Below are positions 35,183-43,269 of a stretch of DNA of 46,015 nt, one piece after another; the stretch's first letter is position 1, and each line of letters starts with the position of its first letter. Location of the stretch: the NCBI GenBank assembly GCA_024636555.1, contig JAGXGW010000002.1, positions 1-46,015 on the forward strand. The letters run 5' to 3'. The translations under genes and the position numbers were made by a program. This DNA is from Paracoccaceae bacterium (GTDB taxonomy: Bacteria > Pseudomonadota > Alphaproteobacteria > Rhodobacterales > Rhodobacteraceae). The notes below the pieces were generated by a model. It did no database searches, was not told the DNA's origin, and was given only the letters and a program-made list of their open reading frames with translations.

Positions 35183-36037
35183 TTAACGTCCGTGACTGCG
35201 GTCATATCCGTTGAGCGCGGGGCCTTGCCAGTCACCCAGCATGTCTGCGGGCGTCTCGAACACCTCGACCAACAGCGGATAACACGCCGCCTGATCCGAG
35301 GAATGCACCGTCGAGCAATCCCCGCCGGGACAGGCGGACAGCGCGCCCAGCAGCGGGATTTCCGCAAAAAACTCAAGGTAGTCACCGGGCCGCACGGGAC
35401 TGGCCTTCATGAAATACTGCCCCGTGTCGCGGGTGAATCCCGTGCACATGAACACGTTGAGCACATCATGCACATGCGCCTCTGCGTCGTGCAGCGGCAA
35501 GCCCGTCGCATCGGCCAACGCGCGTGTCAGGTTGGAATGGCAGCAATGGTGATACTGCCCACCGGACAGCAGGTTATGCGTATAGGGATCGCAGCGCGTT
35601 CCGATCACATCATGGACCGAGCCGCCGAAATCGTCCTTGCCGTACCAGCCCAGCGTGTCCGTGGTGATCGTCGCCATCGGGCGCAGGGTAGGAAAGGACG
35701 ACCACAACCGCTGCCCTGTCGTCACATGCGTACCATGCAGCGCGCGGGTCTTGCCCGAATAGAACCGCTCGGACAGATCATCGGCGTGCCACAGGTTCAG
35801 ATCGCCGACCTGCGGCCCCTCCACGGACGTGATGCGAAAGAAACCGCCCGCAGGCACGCGAAACGTTGCCGCCTCGCGCGGATGGGCCAGCACCTCCCCC
35901 GTCTTGATAGCATGGGCACGAAACCCTGCATAGGCGGCCAGATCGGGTTGCGGCAATGTCTCTACCGGATAGCAGATCACGGGTTTGACAGCGCGGCGCG
36001 CGGCGGCATCGTCGGGAATATTCATCATCGCCCTCAT
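35183..36037 (-). CDS. DUF1989 / urea carboxylase-associated family protein
   Basis: This 284-residue protein of the DUF1989 family is usually found beside urea carboxylase or guanidine/urea-amidolyase genes; none is nearby here. Marks include RVPAGGFFRITSVEGPQVGDLNLWHADDLSERF, CDPYTHNLLSGGQYHHCCHSNLTRAL and NVFMCTGF, with Cys/His residues that may bind a metal. The start at 36037 overlaps the stop of the small upstream gene as ATGA; other in-frame ATGs follow at 36028 and 36025. The function is unresolved. It is the end of a two-gene unit behind the sdhB terminator. Confidence 0.8.
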   Translation of the reverse strand: MRAMMNIPDDAAARRAVKPVICYPVETLPQPDLAAYAGFRAHAIKTGEVLAHPREAATFRVPAGGFFRITSVEGPQVGDLNLWHADDLSERFYSGKTRALHGTHVTTGQRLWSSFPTLRPMATITTDTLGWYGKDDFGGSVHDVIGTRCDPYTHNLLSGGQYHHCCHSNLTRALADATGLPLHDAEAHVHDVLNVFMCTGFTRDTGQYFMKASPVRPGDYLEFFAEIPLLGALSACPGGDCSTVHSSDQAACYPLLVEVFETPADMLGDWQGPALNGYDRSHGR

Positions 36038-36246
36038 GGCTGGGTGGGTTTGCGGGGTGCCCGGCAATCCTGCGGTGATTTGCCTAAGGGAACAAGCTCT
36101 TCCGCGCCGCAGGCCGCACAGCGGAAATAGCGCTTTCCGTCGCGGTCCCGGGTCTTGTCCATGCGCCAGCGGCAACCGCGCGTGCCCCGATTGGCGAAAA
36201 TCGCGACCAGCACGAAAGCCACGAACAGACCGACGATCACCAGCAT
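36034..36246 (-). CDS. Small membrane protein with a Cys-rich zinc-ribbon-like tail
   Basis: This is a 70-residue protein. The ATG at 36246 has AAGGAT 7 bases upstream; a TTG six codons earlier is less likely. One N-terminal membrane helix (MLVIVGLFVAFVLVAIFA) is followed by a basic segment with Cys (RGCRW) and a C-A-A-C pair (RYFRCAACGAEE), which suggests a partial zinc ribbon facing the cytoplasm. The family is unknown to me. It is coupled to the DUF1989 gene by ATGA and starts directly after the sdhB terminator. Confidence 0.7.
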   Translation of the reverse strand: MLVIVGLFVAFVLVAIFANRGTRGCRWRMDKTRDRDGKRYFRCAACGAEELVPLGKSPQDCRAPRKPTQP

Positions 36247-36266
36247 CGCGCAGATCCTTTCCAACT

Positions 36267-36298
36267 GAAAAGGGGCAGGCCATGACGCCCGCCCCCTT
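36267..36298 (-). terminator. Intrinsic terminator of the sdh operon
   Basis: On the minus strand GGGGCGGGC-GTCATG-GCCTGCCCC (one G-T pair) is followed by TTTTC. It lies about 50 bases after the sdhB stop and just before the ribosome site of the next small gene. Confidence 0.8.
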
Positions 36299-36345
36299 CA
36301 TTGTTCTTCAAATACTCAAGCGCGGTCCGATTGAAAAGGCCCGCG

Positions 36346-37125
36346 TCACACGGTCCGCTCGACCATCATCTTTTTGATCTCGGCAATCGCCAGCGCCGGG
36401 TTCAACCCCTTGGGGCAGGTCTTGGCGCAGTTCATGATCGTGTGGCAACGGTAGAGTTTGAACGGGTCTTCCAACTCGTCCAGACGCTCGCCCGTCGCCT
36501 CGTCCCGGCTGTCAATGATCCAGCGGTAGGCATGCAGCAGGGCGGCCGGGCCGAGGTAACGATCGCCGTTCCACCAGTAGCTGGGGCAGGATGTCGAGCA
36601 GCAGGCGCACATGACGCATTCATACAGTCCGTCCAGCTTCTCGCGATCATCCACCGACTGGCGCCATTCCTTGGCGGGGCGGTTGGTCTTGGTCTCCAGC
36701 CACGGCATGATGCTGGCATGCTGCGCGTAGAAATGCGTGAGATCGGGGATCAGATCCTTGATCACAGGCATATGCGGCAGCGGATAGATTTTCACGTCGC
36801 CCTTCACATCATCCATGCCGTGCAGGCAGGCCAGCGTGTTGATCCCGTCGATATTCATCGCGCAGGAGCCGCAGATGCCTTCACGGCAGGAACGCCGGAA
36901 GGTCAGCGTCGGATCGATCTCGGACTTGATCTTGATGAGCGCGTCCAGAATCATCGGACCGCAGGTGTCCAGATCGACATGATATGTATCCAGACGCGGG
37001 TTCTCGCCGTCATCGGGATTCCAGCGGTAAATCTTGAACGTCCGCAGGTTCTTGGCACCCTCAGGCTTGGGCCACGTTTTGCCGGTCCGCATCCGGCTGT
37101 TCTTCGGCAGTGTCAGTTGCACCAT
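36346..37125 (-). CDS. sdhB: Succinate dehydrogenase iron-sulfur subunit
   Basis: SdhB (259 residues) carries electrons from FAD to quinone in complex II at the inner membrane. All three cluster motifs are intact: 2Fe-2[25 protein letters not shown], 4Fe-4[17 protein letters not shown], and 3Fe-4[19 protein letters not shown]. The ATG at 37125 (MVQLTLPK) follows GGGAGAG; a 12-codon upstream extension has no support. A 13-bp gap separates it from the preceding lipoprotein gene. Confidence 0.97.
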   Translation of the reverse strand: MVQLTLPKNSRMRTGKTWPKPEGAKNLRTFKIYRWNPDDGENPRLDTYHVDLDTCGPMILDALIKIKSEIDPTLTFRRSCREGICGSCAMNIDGINTLACLHGMDDVKGDVKIYPLPHMPVIKDLIPDLTHFYAQHASIMPWLETKTNRPAKEWRQSVDDREKLDGLYECVMCACCSTSCPSYWWNGDRYLGPAALLHAYRWIIDSRDEATGERLDELEDPFKLYRCHTIMNCAKTCPKGLNPALAIAEIKKMMVERTV

Positions 37126-37138
37126 GATATCTCTCCCG

Positions 37139-37480
37139 TCACAGAAGGGCTGGCAGGCCATTGGCCAGCAGGCAATTCAGCGTGTCCGGCCGGGACACGA
37201 TATTTGTCACAAGTTCCACGGTATTGGCCGTGGGACCAATAACGCTGTCCGCCGCAAGCGACAGCAGCTCGCGGCTGTTTGCATTGTCGACGATACAATC
37301 CACCGCAGGTGCCACCGGCACCCCCGGGAACTGCTGGACCAGCACCGGCGTGATCGCGGCGCGCGCGGCGTCGCGGCTCAACTGGTCCTGAGCCGCAGGC
37401 GTACAGGCGGACAGTGTGGCAGCGCACAGCACCGCCACACCAAGCCCCCGCAGAGCATTTATGCCACGGCGGCGGATCAA
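37139..37480 (-). CDS. Small putative lipoprotein inside the sdh operon
   Basis: This 113-residue ORF lies between sdhA and sdhB. The best start is TTG at 37480, which overlaps the sdhA stop (TTGA) and yields [26 protein letters not shown]. That is a textbook lipoprotein signal with a basic n-region and an L-S-A-C lipobox (Cys26). No ATG exists in this frame at the right place. The mature part is helical and has two more Cys (VDCIVD, LNCLLA) that could form a periplasmic disulfide. I recognise no domain. Its position and coupling suggest a job linked to complex II, such as assembly or anchoring, but this is inference. Confidence 0.7.
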   Translation of the reverse strand: MIRRRGINALRGLGVAVLCAATLSACTPAAQDQLSRDAARAAITPVLVQQFPGVPVAPAVDCIVDNANSRELLSLAADSVIGPTANTVELVTNIVSRPDTLNCLLANGLPALL

Positions 37481-39282
37481 TAGACCCGCGCCTTGGGGGC
37501 GATCTTCTTCATGTCGATCCCGCCCGCATCTTCCTTGGTCAGCGGGTCGGTCACGACCCGGCGATAGCTGAGATCGACCTTGATCCCGTCCACCTTGGCG
37601 ATGGAATGCACGCGCCATTTTGCATCGTCGCGGTCGGGATAATCCTCGTGGGCATGTGCCCCGCGCGATTCCTTGCGGGCCTCGGCGCTCACGATCGTCG
37701 CCAGCGCGTTCGGCATCAGGTTGGTCAGTTCCAGTGTTTCCATCAGGTCGCTGTTCCAGATCAGGCTACGGTCGCTGACACTGATGTCATCCATCTTGCC
37801 CGCAACAGCCTGCATCTTGGCGACACCTTCGCCAAGCGTCTTGTCGGTGCGGAACACGGCTGCATCGGCCTGCATGGCCTTCTGCATCTCAAGCCGCAAT
37901 TCGGCGGTGCCGATGTTGCCCTTTGCGTGGCGCAATCCGTCGAATCTGTCGAAAGCGTACTGGATCGACGCCGCATTCGGCGTGGCATTGGTGGCGCCCG
38001 GCGTGACAACCTTGCCCGCCTTGATGGCGGCGGCGCGACCGAACACGACAAGGTCGATCAGCGAGTTCGAGCCAAGCCGGTTTGCCCCGTGCACAGATGC
38101 ACAGCCCGCCTCGCCCACAGCCATCAGGCCCGGCACGATACGGTCGGGGTCCTCGGCGGTGGGGTGCAGAACCTCGCCCCAATAGTTGGTGGGAATACCG
38201 CCCATGTTGTAATGCACGGTCGGCAGCACCGGAATCGGCTCTTTGGTCACATCCACACCGGCGAAGATACGCGCGCTTTCCGAGATGCCGGGCAGGCGCA
38301 GATGCAGCGCCTCGGGCGGCAGGTGGTTCAGGTGGAGGTGGATGTGATCCCCCTCGGCCCCGACACCGCGCCCTTCGCGGATTTCCATTGTCATGCAGCG
38401 GCTGACAACGTCGCGGCTGGCCAGATCCTTGTAGGTCGGCGCATAGCGTTCCATGAAACGTTCGCCTTCCGAGTTGGTCAAATAACCACCCTCGCCGCGC
38501 GCACCCTCGGTGATCAGACAGCCTGCGCCGTAGATGCCGGTCGGGTGGAACTGCACGAATTCCATATCCTGCAGGGGCAGACCCTGCCGCGCGACCATGC
38601 CGTTGCCGTCGCCGGTGCAGGTATGGGCGGAGGTGGCGCTGAAATAGGCGCGGCCATAGCCGCCGGTCGCCAGCACGACCATCTTGGCCTTGAACACATG
38701 CATCGTGCCGTCGTCCAGCTTCCAGCAGACGACACCCTGACAGACGCCATCCTCGGACATGATCAGGTCGATGGCGAAATATTCGATGTAGAACTCGGCC
38801 TTCTGCTTCAGGCTCTGGCCATAGAGCGTGTGCAGGATCGCGTGTCCCGTGCGGTCAGCCGCGGCGCAGGTGCGTTGCACCGGCGGGCCTTCGCCGAATT
38901 CGGTTGTGTGGCCACCAAAGGGGCGCTGATAGATCTTGCCCTCTTCGGTGCGCGAGAACGGCACGCCGTAATGCTCCAGCTCGTAGACCGCCTTGGGCGC
39001 TTCACGGGCGAGATACTCCATCGCGTCGGTATCGCCCAGCCAGTCAGAGCCTTTGACCGTGTCATACATATGCCACTGCCAATGGTCCGGCCCCATGTTC
39101 GACAGCGAGGCGGCGATGCCACCTTGTGCCGCCACGGTGTGCGAGCGGGTTGGGAACACCTTGGTCACGCAAGCGGTGCGAAGCCCCTGCTCGGCCATGC
39201 CCAGCGTTGCGCGCAGACCGGCCCCGCCGGCCCCGACAACCACGACATCATAGTCGTGGGTTTCATATTCATAAGCTGCCAT
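37477..39282 (-). CDS. sdhA: Succinate dehydrogenase flavoprotein subunit
   Basis: SdhA (601 residues) oxidises succinate to fumarate with covalent FAD. Marks are [21 protein letters not shown] (FAD), [15 protein letters not shown] (the His that binds FAD), [54 protein letters not shown] with the catalytic region, and [21 protein letters not shown]. The ATG at 39282 ([12 protein letters not shown]) has GGAGA upstream; longer readings in frame are not supported. It is preceded by sdhD with a 16-bp gap. Its stop overlaps the TTG start of the lipoprotein gene. Confidence 0.98.
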   Translation of the reverse strand: MAAYEYETHDYDVVVVGAGGAGLRATLGMAEQGLRTACVTKVFPTRSHTVAAQGGIAASLSNMGPDHWQWHMYDTVKGSDWLGDTDAMEYLAREAPKAVYELEHYGVPFSRTEEGKIYQRPFGGHTTEFGEGPPVQRTCAAADRTGHAILHTLYGQSLKQKAEFYIEYFAIDLIMSEDGVCQGVVCWKLDDGTMHVFKAKMVVLATGGYGRAYFSATSAHTCTGDGNGMVARQGLPLQDMEFVQFHPTGIYGAGCLITEGARGEGGYLTNSEGERFMERYAPTYKDLASRDVVSRCMTMEIREGRGVGAEGDHIHLHLNHLPPEALHLRLPGISESARIFAGVDVTKEPIPVLPTVHYNMGGIPTNYWGEVLHPTAEDPDRIVPGLMAVGEAGCASVHGANRLGSNSLIDLVVFGRAAAIKAGKVVTPGATNATPNAASIQYAFDRFDGLRHAKGNIGTAELRLEMQKAMQADAAVFRTDKTLGEGVAKMQAVAGKMDDISVSDRSLIWNSDLMETLELTNLMPNALATIVSAEARKESRGAHAHEDYPDRDDAKWRVHSIAKVDGIKVDLSYRRVVTDPLTKEDAGGIDMKKIAPKARVY

Positions 39283-39298
39283 TGCAACGGTCTCCGAA

Positions 39299-39670
39299 TT
39301 AAAGCGCGATCTTGGCGATGGCGAACAGCCCGATGGCCGCAGCGCCATAGCTGAGGCACGTCACCGCGATGATCACGATCTTCTGTGTCGTACCGTGGAC
39401 ATAGTCCTCGATCATGGTTTGGGCACCATCGTTGAAATGTTTAAATCCAACGAGCAGGGTCAGGGCCGCGACAATGGCTGGAAACGGCTTTGCGAAATAG
39501 GCCAGCACTTCCGCATGCGGTGCGCCCAGTATCGGGCCAAAGGTGAAAACAAACAGCGGAATGAGGATCAAAAGAGCCACGGACGACACTGTCATCGCCC
39601 AGAAATGGGCTGTCCCGCTTTTGGCCGAGCCCATGCCAGCGGCGCGCTTGCGGTCAGTTAGATAACGCAT
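39299..39670 (-). CDS. sdhD: Succinate dehydrogenase membrane anchor subunit
   Basis: SdhD (123 residues) has three membrane helices (about 27-50, 60-80, 92-117). With SdhC it holds haem b and the quinone site. [31 protein letters not shown] and [18 protein letters not shown] are typical of the alphaproteobacterial anchor; the His/Asp near [10 protein letters not shown] fits quinone or haem contacts. The ATG at 39670 follows GAGGAG at 7 bases; a GTG two codons earlier sits too close to that site. Confidence 0.92.
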   Translation of the reverse strand: MRYLTDRKRAAGMGSAKSGTAHFWAMTVSSVALLILIPLFVFTFGPILGAPHAEVLAYFAKPFPAIVAALTLLVGFKHFNDGAQTMIEDYVHGTTQKIVIIAVTCLSYGAAAIGLFAIAKIAL

Positions 39671-39681
39671 ATCCACTCTCC

Positions 39682-40065
39682 TCAGATCACGATGACGGTC
39701 AGGATCGTGAGCACGACCGACCCGCCGATGACGGCATAGCCAAGCTTGTAGGCACTATCGAGATCCAGCCCGACGGCATTGTCCCAGATCAGGTGCCGCA
39801 CGCCGGCCAGCGTGTGATACCACAGCCCCCAGAGCGACAGGAACATCACGAGGTCCCCGAACCAGCTTGTGATAAAGCCGTCAGCCGTCGCGAAAGCCTC
39901 GGGCGAGGTCGAGGCCGCCAGAAACCACCAGACGATCAGCAGCGCCGCCAGCAACATCGCGTTGCCGGTGATCCGCGTCAGGATCGAGGTGATCGAGGTC
40001 AGTTGCGGGCGATAGATCGACAGGTGCGGCGAAAGCGGGCGATTGCCCCGGTTCACATCAGCCAT
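39682..40065 (-). CDS. sdhC: Succinate dehydrogenase cytochrome b556 subunit
   Basis: SdhC (127 residues) has three membrane helices. The N-terminal RPLSPHLSIYRPQLTSITSILTRITG is the family's quinone-site signature (S-P-H-L, S-x-x-R), and WYHTLAGVRHLIWD carries the haem His. It is the first gene of sdhC-D-A-lipoprotein-B. The 321-bp upstream region contains two TGTGATCACA palindromes and a one-mismatch copy of the CYGCAWTGCRG motif. Confidence 0.95.
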   Translation of the reverse strand: MADVNRGNRPLSPHLSIYRPQLTSITSILTRITGNAMLLAALLIVWWFLAASTSPEAFATADGFITSWFGDLVMFLSLWGLWYHTLAGVRHLIWDNAVGLDLDSAYKLGYAVIGGSVVLTILTVIVI

Positions 40066-40186
40066 ATGTCCCTTCCTTCTTGGGTTGCGAAGGAAACCGT
40101 GCGTCCAACACGCACATCGGAAGGTTCCTTCGATGCCTTTGCGGCCTTGATACTCTTTTTAGCGGTTCTGTCACGCGAGCAAAGCC

Positions 40187-40197
40187 CCGTAATGCAG
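40187..40197 (-). promoter_or_regulatory. CYGCAWTGCRG-like site before sdhC (one mismatch)
   Basis: The plus strand reads CCGTAATGCAG, one base off the motif. In gene direction the context TTTTTTCTGCATT is shared with the mcl2 copy. It is 122 bp upstream of sdhC. Confidence 0.45.
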
Positions 40198-40230
40198 AAA
40201 AAACTGCGCGAAGTGTCACAAGTGCGGGTT

Positions 40231-40262
40231 TTGTGATCACAAGCTGTTTTCCTGTGATCACA
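40231..40262. promoter_or_regulatory. Tandem TGTGATCACA operators before sdhC
   Basis: TTGTGATCACAA (40231-40242, perfect 12-bp palindrome) and TGTGATCACA (40253-40262) have centres 21 bp apart, about two helical turns. They lie 166-197 bp upstream of sdhC. The same pair with the same spacing occurs before sucC. Confidence 0.7.
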
Positions 40263-40380
40263 AAAAACGGCTTTTGCGCGCAAATCCGGGAATCACGCCG
40301 TGACCGCACGGCGAATTTCAACGCATCGCGCCGGAACTGGCGCAACCTGTCTGTAATCCTTCGGATTTCACTCCCTGAAA

Positions 40381-40392
40381 TTGTGATCACAA
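40381..40392. promoter_or_regulatory. Third TTGTGATCACAA palindrome, overlapping the mch stop codon
   Basis: This is a perfect 12-bp palindrome whose TCA (40387-40389) is the mch stop on the minus strand. It is 129 bp (centre to centre) from the nearer pair member and may act with it on the sdh promoter. Confidence 0.55.
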
Positions 40393-41448
40393 AGGCATGA
40401 GCGCCCAGTAATCCAGATCCAGAAGAACGTGTGGCTGGTATTTTCCGTCGTCGCTTTTCAGCCGGAAGGCACCCGCCGCATTGTTCGCCACCAGTCGCAA
40501 CCGGATCGCACCGACGCCGGGCACCCCGGTCTCGGCCTTGTCCAGCACCTCGGACCACGCGCGGATCGTATCGCCGCTGAAACAGGGGTTCGCATGCGCG
40601 CCCGCGTTCAGGCCCACGATCAGCTGTGCATTGGCCAAGCCGTTGAACGACAACGCCCGTGCCATGCTGATCACATGGCCGCCATAGATCAGGCGGCGTC
40701 CGTCGGCGCGCTGGGTGGCGTCGAAATGCACCTTGGCGGTGTTCTGCCACAGGCGGGTGGCAATCATATGCTCCGCCTCCTCGATGGTGACACCGTCGAC
40801 ATGGTCGATCGTCTCGCCGATCTCGTAGTCGCGCCAACGATGCGGCTCGCCGGACAGGGTGAAATCGTAATTGGTGAAATCCAGCCCCTCCGGCACAACC
40901 AGCTGGTCGGGCGTCAGCGCCGGCGCCAGTGTCGGGAGCACCGTCTCTGGTGCTGGCGCATCGAAATCGTTTTTCCGCACCATCACCCAGCGCACATATT
41001 CCAGCACCACCTCGTCGCGCTGGTTCAGACCGCGTGTACGGACATAGACGACACCTGACTGACCGTTGGAATTCTGCTTCAACCCGATCACTTCGGACGT
41101 GGCACGGATCGTATCGCCGGCATAAACGGGCGTCAGCCAGCGCCCCTGCGCGTAACCCAGATTGGCAATCGCGTTCAGCGAAATGTCGGGAACGGTCTTG
41201 CCGAAAACAATATGAAAAGCCGCGATATCATCCAGCGGGCTTTGCGGCAGGCCACAGTTGCGCGCGAATTCATCCGATGATTGCAGCGCATGGCGCGCCG
41301 GATAAAGGGCATGATACAGCGCCCGCTCGCCGCCCGACACGGTCCGCGGCACAGCATGCTCGATCACTTGACCGATGCTGTAATCCTCGAAGAACCGCCC
41401 GGCGCTCGTCTTGATCGGGACGACATGGAATGGCGACTGATGCATCAT
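40387..41448 (-). CDS. mch: Mesaconyl-CoA hydratase (MaoC-like)
   Basis: This 353-residue double-hotdog MaoC-type hydratase converts mesaconyl-CoA to beta-methylmalyl-CoA in the ethylmalonyl-CoA pathway. The N-terminal half has GRFFEDYSIGQVIEHAVPRTVSGGERALYHALYPARHALQSSDEFAR; the C-terminal half has HRWRDYEIGETIDHVDGVTIEEAEHMIATRLWQNTAKVHFD. The two similar blocks (EDYSIGQVIEH / RDYEIGETIDH) show the internal duplication. Start 41448 (tandem ATG) follows GGGAGAGC and overlaps the DUF1737 stop as ATGA. Its neighbour mcl2 and the sdh/mdh context support the specific assignment. Confidence 0.92.
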   Translation of the reverse strand: MMHQSPFHVVPIKTSAGRFFEDYSIGQVIEHAVPRTVSGGERALYHALYPARHALQSSDEFARNCGLPQSPLDDIAAFHIVFGKTVPDISLNAIANLGYAQGRWLTPVYAGDTIRATSEVIGLKQNSNGQSGVVYVRTRGLNQRDEVVLEYVRWVMVRKNDFDAPAPETVLPTLAPALTPDQLVVPEGLDFTNYDFTLSGEPHRWRDYEIGETIDHVDGVTIEEAEHMIATRLWQNTAKVHFDATQRADGRRLIYGGHVISMARALSFNGLANAQLIVGLNAGAHANPCFSGDTIRAWSEVLDKAETGVPGVGAIRLRLVANNAAGAFRLKSDDGKYQPHVLLDLDYWALMPL

Positions 41449-41651
41449 TGCTCTCCCAGCTTCATGTCGGGCGCGTAGGTTTTGCCCTCGACGTCCTTGG
41501 TTACGGCCTGCCCGCAACGCATCACCCCGTTAGCGGCATCGAATGCATAGGTCGGGCTGCCGTAAAGCTCCCAGCCCTTGTTCAGGGCCGCCGTCACCTT
41601 GTGGCAAAAGGCCGATGTGTCATCAGCGGTCAGCAAGCGGTAGAGTTTCAT
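41445..41651 (-). CDS. DUF1737 domain-containing protein
   Basis: This is a 68-residue protein. MKLYRLLTADDTSAFCHKVTAALNKGWELYGSPTYAFD is the DUF1737 signature (L-N-x-G-W-x-L-x-G-S-P). The start at 41651 has GGGGTAA upstream. It lies 5 bases after nnrU and overlaps mch by 4 bases, so it is translated with both. The function is unknown; its position in an ethylmalonyl-CoA operon may be meaningful. Confidence 0.8.
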   Translation of the reverse strand: MKLYRLLTADDTSAFCHKVTAALNKGWELYGSPTYAFDAANGVMRCGQAVTKDVEGKTYAPDMKLGEQ

Positions 41652-41656
41652 ATGTG

Positions 41657-42202
41657 TTACCCCGGAAACGGCCAGACGCCCAGCCATGCGTGAATAGCAG
41701 TCATGACGGCGAAGAGAACAAGCGTGATGACGACAAGAAGGATATCCTTCTTGGGTTCACCGGGTTCCGGACGCACCCAAGGCTCGGAGCGGTTGATCAT
41801 GATCACCGAGCCAACAGCCCATGCCAGCAACCCGCCAAACAAAATAATCGCGGCCAGATGCCCATTCACCAACAGGTGCGCCACGGCCCAGATCTTCACT
41901 GCCGTCAGCTGCGGATGCCGCAGTTTACCACGTAAACGCCCCGTGGTCGCGCTCATCCCGTAGACAAAGACGGCGACCAGCATCATCAGGTTGTTCAGAT
42001 GCACAGTCCAGCTTGGCGGTGACCAGACAGGGATATAGTCGGCGCTGCGGTAGCCGAAGATCATCATCAGCAGGCTGACCACAATGGCCACGGCCACCAA
42101 TCCCTTGCCCTTGTTGCCCAACGCGGCGCGCCTTTCGGGAGCGAAACGCTTGAAATAATGGGCCAAGGCCCAGAGTAGGACACCGAGGGTTAACAGGATC
42201 AT
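41657..42202 (-). CDS. NnrU family membrane protein
   Basis: This 181-residue protein has about five membrane helices. MILLTLGVLLWALAHYFKRFAPERRAALG, HLNNLMMLVAVFVYGMS, LRHPQLTAVKIWAVAHLLVNGHLAAIILFGGLLAWAV and the C-terminal DILLVVITLVLFAVM match the NnrU family. The fold resembles integral-membrane methyltransferases. The name comes from nitric-oxide metabolism, but here it is 14 bases behind mcl2 and 5 bases before DUF1737. The NO link is therefore doubtful and its role in this operon is unknown. Confidence 0.85.
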   Translation of the reverse strand: MILLTLGVLLWALAHYFKRFAPERRAALGNKGKGLVAVAIVVSLLMMIFGYRSADYIPVWSPPSWTVHLNNLMMLVAVFVYGMSATTGRLRGKLRHPQLTAVKIWAVAHLLVNGHLAAIILFGGLLAWAVGSVIMINRSEPWVRPEPGEPKKDILLVVITLVLFAVMTAIHAWLGVWPFPG

Positions 42203-42216
42203 TGGCGACGCTCCGC

Positions 42217-43062
42217 TCAGAGGGATGCGATGGCTGATGCCATGGCGAGAACTTTCTTGGCCGTATCTACGTGCAGATTCTCGACGATTTTACCATCCAC
42301 AACCGCAACACCCTGACCTGTTGCCTCCACTTCCTCGAAAGCGGCGATCTGACGGCGGGCCAGATCGATCTCGGCTTCCGAGGGCGCGAACACCGCGTTG
42401 GTCACTTCGACCTGGGCCGGATGGATCAATGTTTTGCCGTCGAAACCCAGATCGCGGCCCTGTTCGCATTCGTCGCGCAGCCCGTCGTTGTCCAGATACT
42501 GGTTATAGACGCCGTCAATCGCGATCACACCCTCGGCCCGCGCGGCCATCAGGATCGTCTGCAACGCCATTTGCAGCGGGAGGCGGTCTGCGCGGTAACG
42601 ACAGTTCAGCTCTTTCGCCAGATCGTTGGTCCCCGCGACAAAGCCTGTCAGTTGCGGATGGGCGGCAATTTCTGCCGCGTTCAGAATACCGTGTGGCGTC
42701 TCCACCATCGCCCAGATCGGCGTGCCGTTGCCCAGCAGGTCAGACAATGCTTGCACATCGGCGGCAGAATTCACCTTCGGCAGCAGAAAGACGTCTGCGC
42801 CCGCATCGCGCAGCGCGTCCACATCACCCGCACCCCATTCCGTATCCAGCGCGTTGATGCGGATGATCCGCACCTTGTTGCGGTAGCCTCCAAGCGCGAG
42901 CGCCTGCGCCAGCGTGGCGCGCGCGTCGACCTTGGCATCGGGTGTCACGGCATCTTCCAGATCAAAGATGATCGCGTCGACAGGCAGATCGCGTGCCTTC
43001 TCAAGCGCCCGCTCCTTGGAGCCGGGAATATAGAGAACCGAGCGATAGGGGCGGATATCCAT
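42217..43062 (-). CDS. mcl2: (3S)-malyl-CoA thioesterase (Mcl2), HpcH/HpaI family
   Basis: This 281-residue CitE/malyl-CoA lyase-family protein has FRSVLYIPGSKERALEKA-like wording at the N-terminus (PYRSVLYIPGSKERALEKAR), FDLEDAVTPDAK (metal Glu/Asp), LLPKVNSAAD, WAMVETPHGILNAAEIA, GTNDLAKEL and GFDGKTLIHPAQ. In Rhodobacter sphaeroides the protein with this wording and the same neighbours is Mcl2, a (3S)-malyl-CoA thioesterase that completes malate formation. Mcl1, the true lyase, is encoded elsewhere. If it is instead a beta-methylmalyl-CoA lyase, the pathway assignment stays the same. Start 43062 follows GGAAAG. It leads the operon mcl2-nnrU-DUF1737-mch. Confidence 0.85.
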   Translation of the reverse strand: MDIRPYRSVLYIPGSKERALEKARDLPVDAIIFDLEDAVTPDAKVDARATLAQALALGGYRNKVRIIRINALDTEWGAGDVDALRDAGADVFLLPKVNSAADVQALSDLLGNGTPIWAMVETPHGILNAAEIAAHPQLTGFVAGTNDLAKELNCRYRADRLPLQMALQTILMAARAEGVIAIDGVYNQYLDNDGLRDECEQGRDLGFDGKTLIHPAQVEVTNAVFAPSEAEIDLARRQIAAFEEVEATGQGVAVVDGKIVENLHVDTAKKVLAMASAIASL

Positions 43063-43135
43063 GCGATTTGACTTTCCAGTAATTATCTTGCGCAGGGATG
43101 CCATTTTTTGGTGGAAACCTTCAAGCCCCTTCGTG

Positions 43136-43146
43136 CCGCAATGCAG
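43136..43146 (-). promoter_or_regulatory. CYGCAWTGCRG palindrome before mcl2
   Basis: The plus strand reads CCGCAATGCAG, identical to the ccr copy. It lies 74 bp upstream of the mcl2 ATG and about 125 bp from the divergent 109-residue gene. In gene direction it is preceded by a T-run (TTTTTTCTGCATTGCGG), shared with the sdhC site. Confidence 0.65.
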
Positions 43147-43269
43147 AAAAAAGCGTATCCCACTGTATGCACCCCCGTCGGGCGCGGCGTTAACCAGACC
43201 TAAACCCTCATCGGTCAGGCTCGGGATCTCACGATCATCGGGCGTCTCACGATCAAGGAGGGTGATGAC

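Larger units (their letters stand above)
40066..40386. other. Intergenic region between mch and sdhC (sdh control region)
   Basis: These 321 bp have no credible gene. From sdhC outwards they hold a possible -10/-35 (TAAAAA and TTTGCT in gene direction, 16 apart, weak), CCGTAATGCAG at 40187-40197, a half-site GTGTCACA at 40213-40220, palindromes at 40231-40242 and 40253-40262, and a further palindrome starting at 40381. No intrinsic terminator for the mch operon is visible, so transcription from that operon could run into sdh. Confidence 0.6.

Noticed and set aside
37414-39354. A 646-codon open frame on the plus strand across sdhA
   Set aside because: It is exactly antisense to sdhA, rich in His/Arg/Gly without any domain, and arises from GC-biased third codon positions.
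40232-40262. TGTGATCACA sites as CRP/FNR-type binding sites
   Set aside because: CRP/FNR sites need a 4-6 base gap between half-sites. Here TGTGA and TCACA abut, so a different regulator family is more likely.
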